Made by a program: the position numbers and the translations under genes. Below, in pieces: positions 18,750-27,729 of a stretch of 64,000 nucleotides of DNA (position 1 is the first letter of the stretch; every line of letters begins with the position of its first letter). The notes beneath the pieces are model-generated. The model was not told the DNA's origin, made no database searches, and saw nothing but the letters and a program-made list of their open reading frames with translations. Origin of the DNA: Streptomyces bobili (GTDB lineage Bacteria; Actinomycetota; Actinomycetes; Streptomycetales; Streptomycetaceae); contig NZ_MUBA01000056.1 in NCBI RefSeq assembly GCF_002154575.1, positions 1 through 64,000 on the forward strand. Reading direction: 5' to 3'.

Positions 18750-19769
18750 TCAGGCGCTCAGACCCAGCGCCCAGCTCTCCGCGGTGACTTCGGCCCGCAG
18801 GGGCTGGCGGTCGACCCAGCGGGCGAGTTCGTCGAGGACGTGGTCGGTGAGCCGGCGGGTCTCGGTGCCCAGGGACCCGGCGATGTGCGGGGTGATCATC
18901 ACGCGGCCGAGGTGGCGCAACGGCGAGTCGGCGGGCAGCGGTTCGGGGTCGGTGACGTCGAGGATCGCGAACAGCCGTCGTGCCGCGCACTCGGCGGCCA
19001 GCGCTTCGGGGTCCACGAGCGAGCCGCGGGCGGTGTTGATGACCGTCGCGAAGTCGGGCAGCCTGCGCAGCTGTTCGGCGCCGATGAGGTGGCGGGTCTC
19101 GGCCGTCTCGGGGGCGTGCACGGACAGCACGTGGATCCGCGGCAGCATCTCCTCCAGCGGCACGAGGGTCGCGCCGGCGCGGGCCACCTCGTCCGGGTCC
19201 GCGTACGGGTCGGCGACCAGGACGGTGGTGCCGCGCAGCACCTTCAGGAGCTCGACGACCTGCCGGCCGATCCGCGAGAAGCCGACGATGCCGACGGTCC
19301 GCCGGAAGTTGGACAGGTCGCCGTACCCGGTGACCGAGCCCCAGCCCCCGTACGCGCGCTGTTCGTCGGCGGCGAGGAACGGGGCCTTCTTGCCGGCGAA
19401 GATGATCGAGGCGAGGGTGTATTCGGCGACCGGCACGGCATTGGCGTCCGCGGCGCTGGTCACCCGGATCCCGCGCCGCCACACCTCCTGGCCGACCAGG
19501 TCGCGCACGCTGCCCGCGCCGTGCAGCACGGCCCGCAGGCGGGGTGCCGCCGCGAGCCGCTGCGGGGTGAGGGCGGGCGCGCCCCAGGAGGTGAGGAGCA
19601 CCTCGGCGCGGGCCAGGCGTTCGCGTGACCGGGTGCTGTCGAGGTCGTCGGTCCAGCAGGGCTCGTCCAGGGTCACGAGGCCGGCGAGGCGGCGCAGCCG
19701 GTCCTGGTCGAAATGCGCCTCGAAGCTGGACCTGCTCATCACGACCAGAGCGCGGGCCTTGGTCTGCAT
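18750..19769 (-). CDS. D-isomer-specific 2-hydroxyacid dehydrogenase
   Basis: A 339-residue NAD(P)-dependent dehydrogenase. The nucleotide loop is VGIVGFSRIGRQVVELL. The catalytic triad is visible as Arg in NTARGSLVDPEAL, Glu in VTDPEPLPADSPL and His in ITPHIAGSLG. The ATG at 19769 follows GAGGAG by ten bases. It is the promoter-proximal gene of the sugar-uptake operon and divergent from the DeoR/LacI-type regulator. A dehydrogenase of this type in such a setting could reduce or oxidise a 2-keto/2-hydroxy acid formed during uronic acid catabolism; that link to the GH115 substrate is inference. Confidence 0.88.
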   Translation of the reverse strand: MQTKARALVVMSRSSFEAHFDQDRLRRLAGLVTLDEPCWTDDLDSTRSRERLARAEVLLTSWGAPALTPQRLAAAPRLRAVLHGAGSVRDLVGQEVWRRGIRVTSAADANAVPVAEYTLASIIFAGKKAPFLAADEQRAYGGWGSVTGYGDLSNFRRTVGIVGFSRIGRQVVELLKVLRGTTVLVADPYADPDEVARAGATLVPLEEMLPRIHVLSVHAPETAETRHLIGAEQLRRLPDFATVINTARGSLVDPEALAAECAARRLFAILDVTDPEPLPADSPLRHLGRVMITPHIAGSLGTETRRLTDHVLDELARWVDRQPLRAEVTAESWALGLSA

Positions 19770-19972
19770 GCGGTGCGGGCTCCTCTGCGTTGTGGGCTCC
19801 CGCTCGAACAGCGGGTGCCATCTGTGTTTCCGGCGAGTTCCGGCCAGAAGACGCTGAGTCAGAGATAATGGGCGACCACACAAACCCGCCAGAGCTCGAC
19901 CACAGACGAAACGATCTGAACAGACTCGAACATCGCGCCCGGGGCCCGGCACCGGACGGGAGGGGATGCGCC

Positions 19973-21154
19973 ATGACGTCGCCACGGCACGAGGACCAGG
20001 AACGACCCGCGGGGGCCGACCGGCTGTTCGCGCTGCAACGCCGCGAACGCCTGATGGGCCACCTGCGACTGCACGGTTCCGTACGTGTGCGTGATCTCGC
20101 CCTCGACCTGTCGGTCAGCGAACTGACCATCCGCCGCGACATCGCGGCGCTGGCCGGTCGCGGTCTGCTGACCAGGGTGCACGGCGGGGCCACGCTGCCC
20201 TCGGCCCTCGAGCAGGAGCCGGTGCGCAGGCGCCGGCTCGCGACGCCCACGTTCACGATCGGGATGGTCGTTCCCTCGCTGGACTTCTACTGGCCGCACA
20301 TCGTCAGTGGCGTTCGCAACGCCGCGGCGGCACGCGGCGTCAACGTCCAGCTCAGGGGCTCCAGTTACGACCAGGCGGAAGACCGCAGACAGATCGTCCG
20401 GCTGACCGAATCCGGGCAGGTGCAAGGGTTGCTGCTCGCCCCGAACCTGGAGGGTCCCGGCAGGGACGAGATGATCGACTGGATCGGCAAGCTGCCGGTT
20501 CCGGTCGTCTTCGTGGAGCGCAAGACACCCGAGTGGACGCCGACGCCCCACCAGCTCGAATGGGTGTGCACGGACCACGCGACCGGCCTGGAGATGGCGG
20601 TCCGGCATCTGCACACGCTCGGCCACCGTGACATCGGGCTCGTCCTGTCCAAGGGCAGCCCCACCTCGGCACACCTCGCCGTGGGCTGGCACCGTGCCTG
20701 CGCCGAACTCGGCCTGTCCGACGCCTTCCTGATACGCGAGAGCGTCGCCCTCGGCGTGCGGGGACACCGCCGGATCATCGGCGACATCCTGGAGGGCTGT
20801 CGCCGCTCACGCATCACCGCGCTCATCGTGCACAGCGACCCCGACGCCCTCTCGGTGGTCCAGTACCTGACCGAGCAGGGCATCCGCGTCCCCGACGACA
20901 TGGCACTCGTCAGCTACGACGACGAGGTCGCCCATCTCGCCGACCCGGCCTTCACCGCGGTGCGGCCACCCAAGGCGCTCGTGGGCCGCACGGCCGTCGA
21001 GATGATGCTGGCACGCCTCCTCGAAGGCAGTGGCAGACCCGCACAACGAACCCTGATCCTCCCGGAGTTGATGATCCGCTCGTCCTCGCTCCCGGCCACG
21101 CCCCACTCCCTGCCCGTGCCCCCGCCCCGGCGCCAACGCCGTGAAACAGCGTGA
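19973..21154 (+). CDS. Hybrid regulator: DeoR-type HTH plus LacI-type sugar-binding domain
   Basis: A 393-residue repressor-like protein. Residues ~20-75 form a DeoR HTH with VRVRDLALDLSVSELTIRRD and the trailing VHGGA signature. Residues ~95-370 form a LacI/periplasmic-binding domain (FTIGMVVPSLDFYWPHIVSG, GLLLAPNLEGPG, GHRDIGLVLSKG). A Pro-rich tail follows. ATG 19973 is preceded by GGGAGGGG. It is divergent from the dehydrogenase/ABC transporter operon and is its likely local regulator, responding to a sugar ligand. The operator is not identified; the palindrome at 27350-27368 is one candidate. Confidence 0.88.
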   Translation: MTSPRHEDQERPAGADRLFALQRRERLMGHLRLHGSVRVRDLALDLSVSELTIRRDIAALAGRGLLTRVHGGATLPSALEQEPVRRRRLATPTFTIGMVVPSLDFYWPHIVSGVRNAAAARGVNVQLRGSSYDQAEDRRQIVRLTESGQVQGLLLAPNLEGPGRDEMIDWIGKLPVPVVFVERKTPEWTPTPHQLEWVCTDHATGLEMAVRHLHTLGHRDIGLVLSKGSPTSAHLAVGWHRACAELGLSDAFLIRESVALGVRGHRRIIGDILEGCRRSRITALIVHSDPDALSVVQYLTEQGIRVPDDMALVSYDDEVAHLADPAFTAVRPPKALVGRTAVEMMLARLLEGSGRPAQRTLILPELMIRSSSLPATPHSLPVPPPRRQRRETA

Positions 21155-21206
21155 GCGGCCCCGACGCCACCGGCACCAGGACCACTCACCCTGAGACGAG
21201 GACCGT

Positions 21207-24200
21207 CTACTGCGCGGTGTCCTCCCTACGCACCAGCTGGTCGTATGCCGCCCCCAGCCGGGCCGTGATCTGCTCGACGCCGACCGTGTCGAGGCCCCTC
21301 TGCCCGTCCTCGGCGGCCTTCGCGGCGGCGAGGGCACGGGCGAACACCGGCCACGAGGTGTCGGTGTAGTCGCCCGGCTCCGGCGACCCCACGTCCGTCA
21401 GCGCGCGCCGGATCGGTGCCGTGTCGACGGCGCCGTCCACATCGTGGCCGGAGACGGTGGTGAGGGCGTCCAGGACGAGCTTCCCGGACTTCAGGACGAA
21501 CCGCACCTCATGCCTGCCGTCCGCCAGACCGCGGAGCGCGTACGTCGCCAGGCGCTTGTCCGTGGCGGCGGTCTTCGCGTTCGGGACGATCAACTCGCCG
21601 TCGACATACACGTCGAGGACGGCACTGCCGTCGTTGCCGCCGATGACATCGACGCCCGTGCCGCGGAACGGGACGGTGAAGGACGCTCCGGCCGTCGTGC
21701 TCGTCGACGTCGACCGGTACCAGTCCATCGCGTCACCGAGAGCCGCCTTCCGGCTCCATGCGCCCTCGTACGACACCGCACTGTCCATGTTGTCCAACTG
21801 CGCGGCGGCGTACGGCGTGTAGCCGCCGATCGTCTCGACCTTCAGGTTGTCGAAGCCGGTCCTGTGGAATCCGCTGCCGAGCTTGACGCGGCCCTCGGTC
21901 TGCGGGGTCGGGTCGTGGTACGCCGCGACCGCCCGGCCGTCGACGAAGGCGGTGACCTTCGCCCCCTTCGCCTCGACGGCGAGGTGGTAGCCGTCGGCAG
22001 CCGCGACCGTGCCCTGCGCGATCACCGTGCCGTACTCGTGGAACGTCCAGGCGCCGTCGGGTCCGATGCGCAGGTTGTAGGCGGCGTCACTGATCGCCAT
22101 GCCCTTCTGCTGACGCACGCCGAGGGCGGCGAGCCCGCCGTCCCGGTCCGGGAACGAGACGTCGACGGACGCCTTGTAGTTCTCCCAACGGAAGTCACCG
22201 ACGGTCGTGTTGGGGGTGTTCCTGTTCCAGGCGGCGGTGTCCTTCATGGACTGGTCCATGTACTGGTACAGCACCCCGTCACCGCCCACCTCCCACGCGC
22301 CGGTCTGGTCGACCAGATAGCGGGGCTGGTTGCCGCGCGAGGCGAGGTACGGCTGGAACGTCCTGCCGACCCGGACCTTGCCCTCTTCCTCGTACCCGAA
22401 GTCGTCCGCGTAGAGGTAGCCGTCGCGGGTATTGGACCGCTTCCCGTTCGCGTCGGTGTCGAGGACGGCACGCTTGCCGGACTTCGGCAGGCGCTGGTGC
22501 GTGGCCGCGTCGACGCTCTTGTCGAGGGTCGTCAGGGTGGTGATGGACCGCGGCTTCACGGTGTACGTGTAGAAGCCGTCGGCGCCGGGGCGCATCTCCT
22601 CGACCAGGTGCTTGAAATTGGCGTCGTAGCGCTGCCCGGGGTCGGCCGCCCGCGTCTCCCACACCTCCATCGTCGGATCACTGCCGAGGCGCAGGTTCTC
22701 CGCCTTGATGCGATAGGTCCTGCTCCGGTCGCTGTCGTTGACGACGACGGTGGAGAAGTCCTTCTTCGCCGGGTCGGCCAGCGTCATGTAGCTCGGGGCG
22801 CCGTTGGACCCGTCGACGTTCTCGGTGCCGCTCACGCCGCTGCGGCTGGCCTCGGGAACCGTACGCCAGATACCCGCCGTGTTCGTCTCGTTCTCCCAGC
22901 CCGTCCTCGCGAACTGGGTGAACTGCTGCATGACGTACAGCGCCGCGTCGTAGTGCAGATACCCGGACCACGGGTCGCGCGCGCTCACCAGTTCCTTGTG
23001 GCTGTACTGGGCGCCCTCGTAGAAGGAACCGATCGCCGGCTGGAAGATGTAGTGGGTGCGTTTGGAGTTCGCGTAGCTCTTGACCAGGCGATTGGCGACG
23101 TCGAGTGCGCTCTGTACGCCACCGATTCCGGTGCTGGCCCCGTTCGGGCCTTCTGTGTTGTTGACCCGGTAGTCGGTGTATCCGAACGAGGCGGTGCCCT
23201 CGCTGTACCAGACCTCCTTGTCCTGGCCGTACTTGTTGTCGCCGGTCGCCAGCTTCGTGTAGGGAAGGTACGTGTCGCTGTCGGCGGCACCCTCGCGCCG
23301 ATCCTCGGTCGTGTAGTGATACCCGGCCGCGTCGACGATCCCGAAGAGGTCGGCGTCGCTGAGCATGGCCGGCCCCATGTTCAGGGTGTTGTTCTCGTCA
23401 GAGGCGACGATCTTGATGCGGTGGTACGCATCCGCCACCGCGCCCCGCTCGGCGGCGGGGATGCCGTAACGCTCGTCGGCGAATTCCGTGTCGTTCACAA
23501 CAGTGTTCTTGTACCACTTGACGAAGGACACGTCCGGCGATCGTGTCTCGTTCTTGTCCGGGTTCACGTAGTCGACCATGTACCCGTACTTCTGGTACAC
23601 GTCGAGAAGGGTCTCCTTGTACCAGCGGTACATGTCGTCCTTGCCGGTCCCCTTGTTCCACTCCAGCTGGACCCATCGCGGCATCTCCCAGCGCAGGATC
23701 GACACCTTGAGTTTCGGGTTGACCGTCTTGGCGTCGGCGGCCAGTTGGAAGCCCGGGGAACGGGCGGCGTCGGCGAGTTCGTCCGCCGTGCGCATGGTCG
23801 CGGGATCGGCGCCGGTCGAGGTGTTCGTGTCCGACCCCATCTCCACCTTGACGTGGTTGACGAGCGGGTTGTCACCGCCGAACAGCACCCGGATCAACTG
23901 CCAATAGCGACTCGGCTGTTCGGCCTTGTAGTCCATCAGCAGATTGCTCGTGCTGTTGCAGCTGAGCACGCCGAGACCCTTGTACGTCAGGCCGTTCACG
24001 TTGTCGGCACGCACGTCGTTCCCGTCGACCACGACGTCCACCGGGTCGTCCGCGGCGTGGCCGGCCGGCGCGGCGATCAGCCCCGTCGCCAGCGTCAACG
24101 CGGCGGTCGCGGCGAGCGACACCCATTTCGATCCTCTGTGTGCACGCGTCTTCTGCGAGCGCGTCCTCTGTGTACGCGTCCTCTGTGTACGCGTCTTCTT

Positions 24201-24209
24201 CATACGCAT
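21207..24209 (-). CDS. Secreted glycoside hydrolase, GH59 galactosidase-like, with FIVAR tail
   Basis: A ~1000-residue exported enzyme. After a very basic N-terminus and a hydrophobic signal core ending AAPAGHA comes a GH59 (galactocerebrosidase-like) start: YKGLGVLSCNSTSNLLMDY and VNHVKVEMGSDTNTSTGADP. Likely catalytic glutamates are in VASDENNT (acid/base region) and EVWYSEGTASFGY (nucleophile). The later part (about 590-800) is a lectin-like jelly roll, and the end holds a FIVAR-type helical domain. It faces the hybrid regulator convergently and is preceded in the same direction by GH115. The N-region carries four 5-residue repeats (TRTQR-like). Substrate inferred: terminal beta-galactosyl residues of a plant glycan. 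Confidence 0.8.
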   Translation of the reverse strand: MRMKKTRTQRTRTQRTRSQKTRAHRGSKWVSLAATAALTLATGLIAAPAGHAADDPVDVVVDGNDVRADNVNGLTYKGLGVLSCNSTSNLLMDYKAEQPSRYWQLIRVLFGGDNPLVNHVKVEMGSDTNTSTGADPATMRTADELADAARSPGFQLAADAKTVNPKLKVSILRWEMPRWVQLEWNKGTGKDDMYRWYKETLLDVYQKYGYMVDYVNPDKNETRSPDVSFVKWYKNTVVNDTEFADERYGIPAAERGAVADAYHRIKIVASDENNTLNMGPAMLSDADLFGIVDAAGYHYTTEDRREGAADSDTYLPYTKLATGDNKYGQDKEVWYSEGTASFGYTDYRVNNTEGPNGASTGIGGVQSALDVANRLVKSYANSKRTHYIFQPAIGSFYEGAQYSHKELVSARDPWSGYLHYDAALYVMQQFTQFARTGWENETNTAGIWRTVPEASRSGVSGTENVDGSNGAPSYMTLADPAKKDFSTVVVNDSDRSRTYRIKAENLRLGSDPTMEVWETRAADPGQRYDANFKHLVEEMRPGADGFYTYTVKPRSITTLTTLDKSVDAATHQRLPKSGKRAVLDTDANGKRSNTRDGYLYADDFGYEEEGKVRVGRTFQPYLASRGNQPRYLVDQTGAWEVGGDGVLYQYMDQSMKDTAAWNRNTPNTTVGDFRWENYKASVDVSFPDRDGGLAALGVRQQKGMAISDAAYNLRIGPDGAWTFHEYGTVIAQGTVAAADGYHLAVEAKGAKVTAFVDGRAVAAYHDPTPQTEGRVKLGSGFHRTGFDNLKVETIGGYTPYAAAQLDNMDSAVSYEGAWSRKAALGDAMDWYRSTSTSTTAGASFTVPFRGTGVDVIGGNDGSAVLDVYVDGELIVPNAKTAATDKRLATYALRGLADGRHEVRFVLKSGKLVLDALTTVSGHDVDGAVDTAPIRRALTDVGSPEPGDYTDTSWPVFARALAAAKAAEDGQRGLDTVGVEQITARLGAAYDQLVRREDTAQ
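24131..24205. repeat. Five 15-bp tandem units inside the GH59 signal region
   Basis: Units related to GCGTCCTCTGTGTAC recur every 15 bases, two of them identical (24161-24175 and 24176-24190). On the coding strand they encode the repeated basic pentapeptide TRTQR/TRSQK/TRAHR ahead of the signal peptide core. Length variation here would keep the reading frame. Confidence 0.8.
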
Positions 24210-24353
24210 TCGGCTTCGTTTCCTTTGCCTCGTCTGCCTCGTCCTGGCTCGGGCGCGGGAACATGACACAACGACGCCGTTCAGGCCCTCTACGGATCAC
24301 CCGCATCCGAACACATGCATTCGCACTCGAACATCGAGGGCCCGCACGCCGTG

Positions 24354-27344
24354 TCACTCACCGTCGGGCAGCCACCTCACCTGTGCCGAATGCCGGTTGA
24401 AGACGGGGTGATAGCTCTCCGGTGGCGCGAGGTAGCTCGCCTGGAGGCCTCCCGTATCGACGACGATCTGGTCGACGGCGATGGCCGGGTCGACCATGAA
24501 CACCCGCAGTACGTGCTCACCGGGGGCATCGACCGTCAACGCGGCGACGAGCTTCTCGACACCCTCCTCGACGTTGCGCGCCCAGGCGTCACCCCGGTTG
24601 CCGGTGGCGATCGCCTGCCCGGTGAGCGTCACCGGCTCCTGCCCGTCGAGCGCGACGGCCACCCGGCGGGCGCCTCGCTCGTCGAGGGACGGCAGCCGGA
24701 AGACCGTCACCGGGAAGGTCCCGGCCGTCACGAACCGGACGCGATACCACAACTGCGGCGCCCGCACCGCCAGTTGTCGCGTAAAGGGGTCGGCGGTGGA
24801 GGGCGAGGCAAGCATGGCGCCCGCCCTGCGCCCGAGCCCTCGCACCCGCTGCCACTCCGCGCCGCCGCCCCCGCGTCGTCCGTCGTAGTGTGCGGCGTCG
24901 AGGCAGACGTAGCCGTTCGCCTCGACGTATCCCCTGGCGCGCCGGCGCCCCCGCTCACCGTCGTTGACCACCTTCACCGGTACGGAGACCTCTCCCCCGG
25001 CACCCGCGAAGGCGACGGTCGCTTCCTGCACGCCCTCCGGCACGCTGTCCCAGTCGATCTCCACCCGCACCCGTGTCTGGTCGGTGAACGCTCCGGCGTC
25101 CGCGCTCAGCCGCACCCACGGCACGCTCACTGCCGCTCGCCAAGCCACCGTGGAGAAGCCGGTGTTGAAGAGGTCGACGAAACGCACATCACGCGTGTAC
25201 GACGAGAACCTCAGCGGCTTCTCGGCCCCGTTCGCGTTGCCCTCGGCCGCGACGCCGAACCCGGCGGTGTCGGCGGCCGGTACGGTGACGACACTCGGGC
25301 GGCCCGGCGCCTTGGGGATCTGCGACGGGTAGGGATTGACGATCCCGCTCCATTTGCCGCCCGCCACCTGGGAGTTGTAGCGCGTCGTGAGTGCCACCTC
25401 CTTGGCGTGCGCGGCGTTCGCCAGCTTCGCGTACGTGTTGACGCCCGCGCCGCGTCCCTGGGCGACCGCCAGGGCGTTCCGCTCGGCCCAGTAGAACTTG
25501 AGGTTCATCCGGAAGGCGCCGTGCACCGGATACTCGACCAGCTCGAAGAAGGCGTCCTGATAGGCCGCGGGCAGCGTGGCGCCCAGTGCCTGCGTACGGT
25601 CGAGGAGTGCCTGATACGCGGCCATGCGGCGGCCCATCTCGTCGCCGTGCGCGGTCAGCGAGAACTGGCCGCGGGCCACGAACTCGGGCCGCAGCTCGGC
25701 CGCGAGCCGGTAGTACTCGGTGCGGATCTCGGCGATCTCCCTGCCGTGCCGCCGCCCGAACTGCCGGCCGGCCCACTCCTCGACGAAGTCCACGACCGAG
25801 TCCGCATCCCACCGGTCGACGTCCCAGGCCATGTCCATACAGAAGGACAGACCGTTCTCCTGCGACTTGAGGTCACCCACGTTGAAGATCCACACGCGGT
25901 CGACCCGATGCTCGTACGCGCGCCGCAACTCCTGCCAGATTTTCGCGACTTGAGTGGTGTCCAGCCACAGATAGCTCTTGGGCCGCCCCCAGTAGGAGAT
26001 GTGGTAGTACAGGCCGTTGCCGCCGCTGCGGGCGCGTTCCTGCGCCGTGGGCAGCTGACGCAGGTTGCCGTGGTTGTCGTCGGGCCATACGAGCGTCACG
26101 TCGTCGGGCACCCGCACGCCCGCGTTGTAGAGGTCGAGGACCTCCTTGTACGGGATGAAGATCTGAGAGGTGGCCCTGTCCCCGACCTCCTCCACGAGGA
26201 TCTGCCGCTGGGCGGCGACGATGTCGTTCATCACCGCGACCTTCTCCTCGACCGTGGTGGCGTGCTTCGTCTCCAGGGCCGAGTCGTGCAGCCCGCGCAT
26301 GCCGATCGTCCAGCTGCTCTCGTACACGGCGTTCTCCCGGGCTCGGGCGCGCCAGTAGTCGGAGATCGTGTCGGGGTTGACCGTGTAGTCGTAGACGGGG
26401 AGGGTGCCGTCCGCGTTCGGGTGGTCGGCGGCCCAGGGATCCCATTCGTGCACACCGTTGCGCAGGAGCGCCTCTGGGTGGCTGGATCCGACCACGATGC
26501 CGTAGGAGTCGGCGAGTCGAGGGTTCTCCCGGTGCTTGTTGAAGAAGTCGGAATACGGGTGCATGGCGGGCCACAGGTAGTTGGCCTTCAGCCGCAGGAT
26601 CAGTTCGAAGACGCGCCTGTACGTCTCCGGGCCGATGTTCTTGTCCGTCTCCTGGGTGCGGTGGGACCACGTGGTCAGGTTCTGCTCGTCGTTGATGAAG
26701 ATGCCTCGGTAACGGACCGACGGTTCATGGCGCTTGACCGTGGCGGCCTTGACCGTCACGGTGTCGCGGCGTTCGACCGGTACGTCGGCCCACCAATACC
26801 AGGGCGAGACGCCGATGCGTTCTGACAGGTCGTAGATCCCGTACACGGTGCCGCGCCGGTCACTGCCCGCGATCACCAGGGCCCGCTCGACGCCCTCCAC
26901 GGGACGCTCCACCACCTGGGTCACCGACGCCTCCCAGCGTCCCGCCACGCGCGAGACGTCCAGCCTCCCCTCGGCGACGAGCCGGTCGACGACCGGGCTC
27001 GCCCCGAGGGTGCCCACGACGACGGCGAGCCCCGGCAGCTCCGCACCGTCCCGGACGAGCCGGGGTCGTACGCCGGAGACCCGCTCGACGTCGGCGCACA
27101 GGTCCCCCGCCGCGCGGGCCACGGCGGGATCGTCGGCCTCGGCCACGAGGACAGCGGTGGCCGCGCCGTTCACGACGAGCGGGAAGTCCGCGGCGCCGGC
27201 ACCGGCCTCCTTCGTGGCCGCGTGCGCGGCACCCGTCACCAGTGCGGGCACCAGCGGCGCGGCACCGGTCGCGGCCATGCCACGCAGAAAGGCCTTGCGG
27301 CTCAGGGGGTGGGAATCGGGTCTGCGCTCGGATCCGTCTGTCAT
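24354..27344 (-). CDS. GH115 alpha-glucuronidase, exported
   Basis: A 996-residue enzyme. The N-terminus (SRKAFLRGMAATGAAP) resembles a Tat-type signal with RK instead of RR, ending near TGAAHA. The body shows GH115 features: an N-terminal Rossmann-like domain, GTVYGIYDLSERIGVSPWYW, RYRGIFINDEQNLTTW, and LKANYLWPAMHPYSDFF. The C-terminal part is beta-rich. GH115 enzymes remove (4-O-methyl-)glucuronic acid from xylan or arabinogalactan side chains. No ribosome binding site precedes the ATG. A promoter with its -10 at 27353-27358 would start transcription at or just before the start codon, so translation may be leaderless. Confidence 0.88.
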   Translation of the reverse strand: MTDGSERRPDSHPLSRKAFLRGMAATGAAPLVPALVTGAAHAATKEAGAGAADFPLVVNGAATAVLVAEADDPAVARAAGDLCADVERVSGVRPRLVRDGAELPGLAVVVGTLGASPVVDRLVAEGRLDVSRVAGRWEASVTQVVERPVEGVERALVIAGSDRRGTVYGIYDLSERIGVSPWYWWADVPVERRDTVTVKAATVKRHEPSVRYRGIFINDEQNLTTWSHRTQETDKNIGPETYRRVFELILRLKANYLWPAMHPYSDFFNKHRENPRLADSYGIVVGSSHPEALLRNGVHEWDPWAADHPNADGTLPVYDYTVNPDTISDYWRARARENAVYESSWTIGMRGLHDSALETKHATTVEEKVAVMNDIVAAQRQILVEEVGDRATSQIFIPYKEVLDLYNAGVRVPDDVTLVWPDDNHGNLRQLPTAQERARSGGNGLYYHISYWGRPKSYLWLDTTQVAKIWQELRRAYEHRVDRVWIFNVGDLKSQENGLSFCMDMAWDVDRWDADSVVDFVEEWAGRQFGRRHGREIAEIRTEYYRLAAELRPEFVARGQFSLTAHGDEMGRRMAAYQALLDRTQALGATLPAAYQDAFFELVEYPVHGAFRMNLKFYWAERNALAVAQGRGAGVNTYAKLANAAHAKEVALTTRYNSQVAGGKWSGIVNPYPSQIPKAPGRPSVVTVPAADTAGFGVAAEGNANGAEKPLRFSSYTRDVRFVDLFNTGFSTVAWRAAVSVPWVRLSADAGAFTDQTRVRVEIDWDSVPEGVQEATVAFAGAGGEVSVPVKVVNDGERGRRRARGYVEANGYVCLDAAHYDGRRGGGGAEWQRVRGLGRRAGAMLASPSTADPFTRQLAVRAPQLWYRVRFVTAGTFPVTVFRLPSLDERGARRVAVALDGQEPVTLTGQAIATGNRGDAWARNVEEGVEKLVAALTVDAPGEHVLRVFMVDPAIAVDQIVVDTGGLQASYLAPPESYHPVFNRHSAQVRWLPDGE

Positions 27345-27349
27345 GGGGC

Positions 27350-27382
27350 TGGAACCTAAAACGTTCCAATGAACGCGGTCAA
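27350..27382 (-). promoter_or_regulatory. GH115 promoter with overlapping palindromic operator
   Basis: On the minus strand TTGACC (27382-27377), 18 bases, TAGGTT (27358-27353) fit a vegetative Streptomyces promoter. The palindrome TGGAAC-N7-GTTCCA (27350-27368) covers the -10 and part of the spacer, as a repressor site would. The predicted start lies 0-3 bases from the ATG at 27344. Confidence 0.55.
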
Positions 27383-27523
27383 CACTCCTGACAACACCGG
27401 CCGTTCGCCCTGCTGGACGTGGCGATGCACTGCCTACGTCTGGCTGAAATCGATTCAGAAGACGTTAAGGCCTGAGCGTTCCGCACCGTCGCCGCGCGAC
27501 CGTTCGCCCACCGGCGTGGAGCT

Positions 27524-27690
27524 TTGGGGGAAGTGGACGTGCGGCCGGGCCAGTGGGGCGACAGCGCGCAGCTGGTCCCCGTCCTGGAACGCAGCCGGGT
27601 CAAGTGCACCAGCGGTGGCCATCCGCGCACGCGGCCCGACCACCTCGGGGGCGATAGGGCCTACAACTCCCGTCGGGCGGCGTCCCGCTG
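27524..27690 (+). pseudogene. IS5-type transposase fragment
   Basis: The plus strand encodes GQWGDSAQLVPVLERSRVK followed by RTRPDHLGGDRAYNSRR. This matches the internal part of Streptomyces IS5-family transposases (GQxGDSPQ..PVLE..RTRPD...DKAY.SR), including the second catalytic Asp (GGDRAY). Both ends are missing. It sits just upstream of the PEP mutase-like gene and makes up most of this intergenic region. Confidence 0.65.
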
Positions 27691-27729
27691 GTCCGTTGTC
27701 CGTCCTCGTTCAGGTGTAGCGTCCTTGAC

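Noticed and set aside
21444-26825. Very long plus-strand open frames opposite the GH59 and GH115 genes
   Set aside because: They are Arg/Val/Gly-rich mirror frames of genuine minus-strand genes, without start signals or family resemblance.
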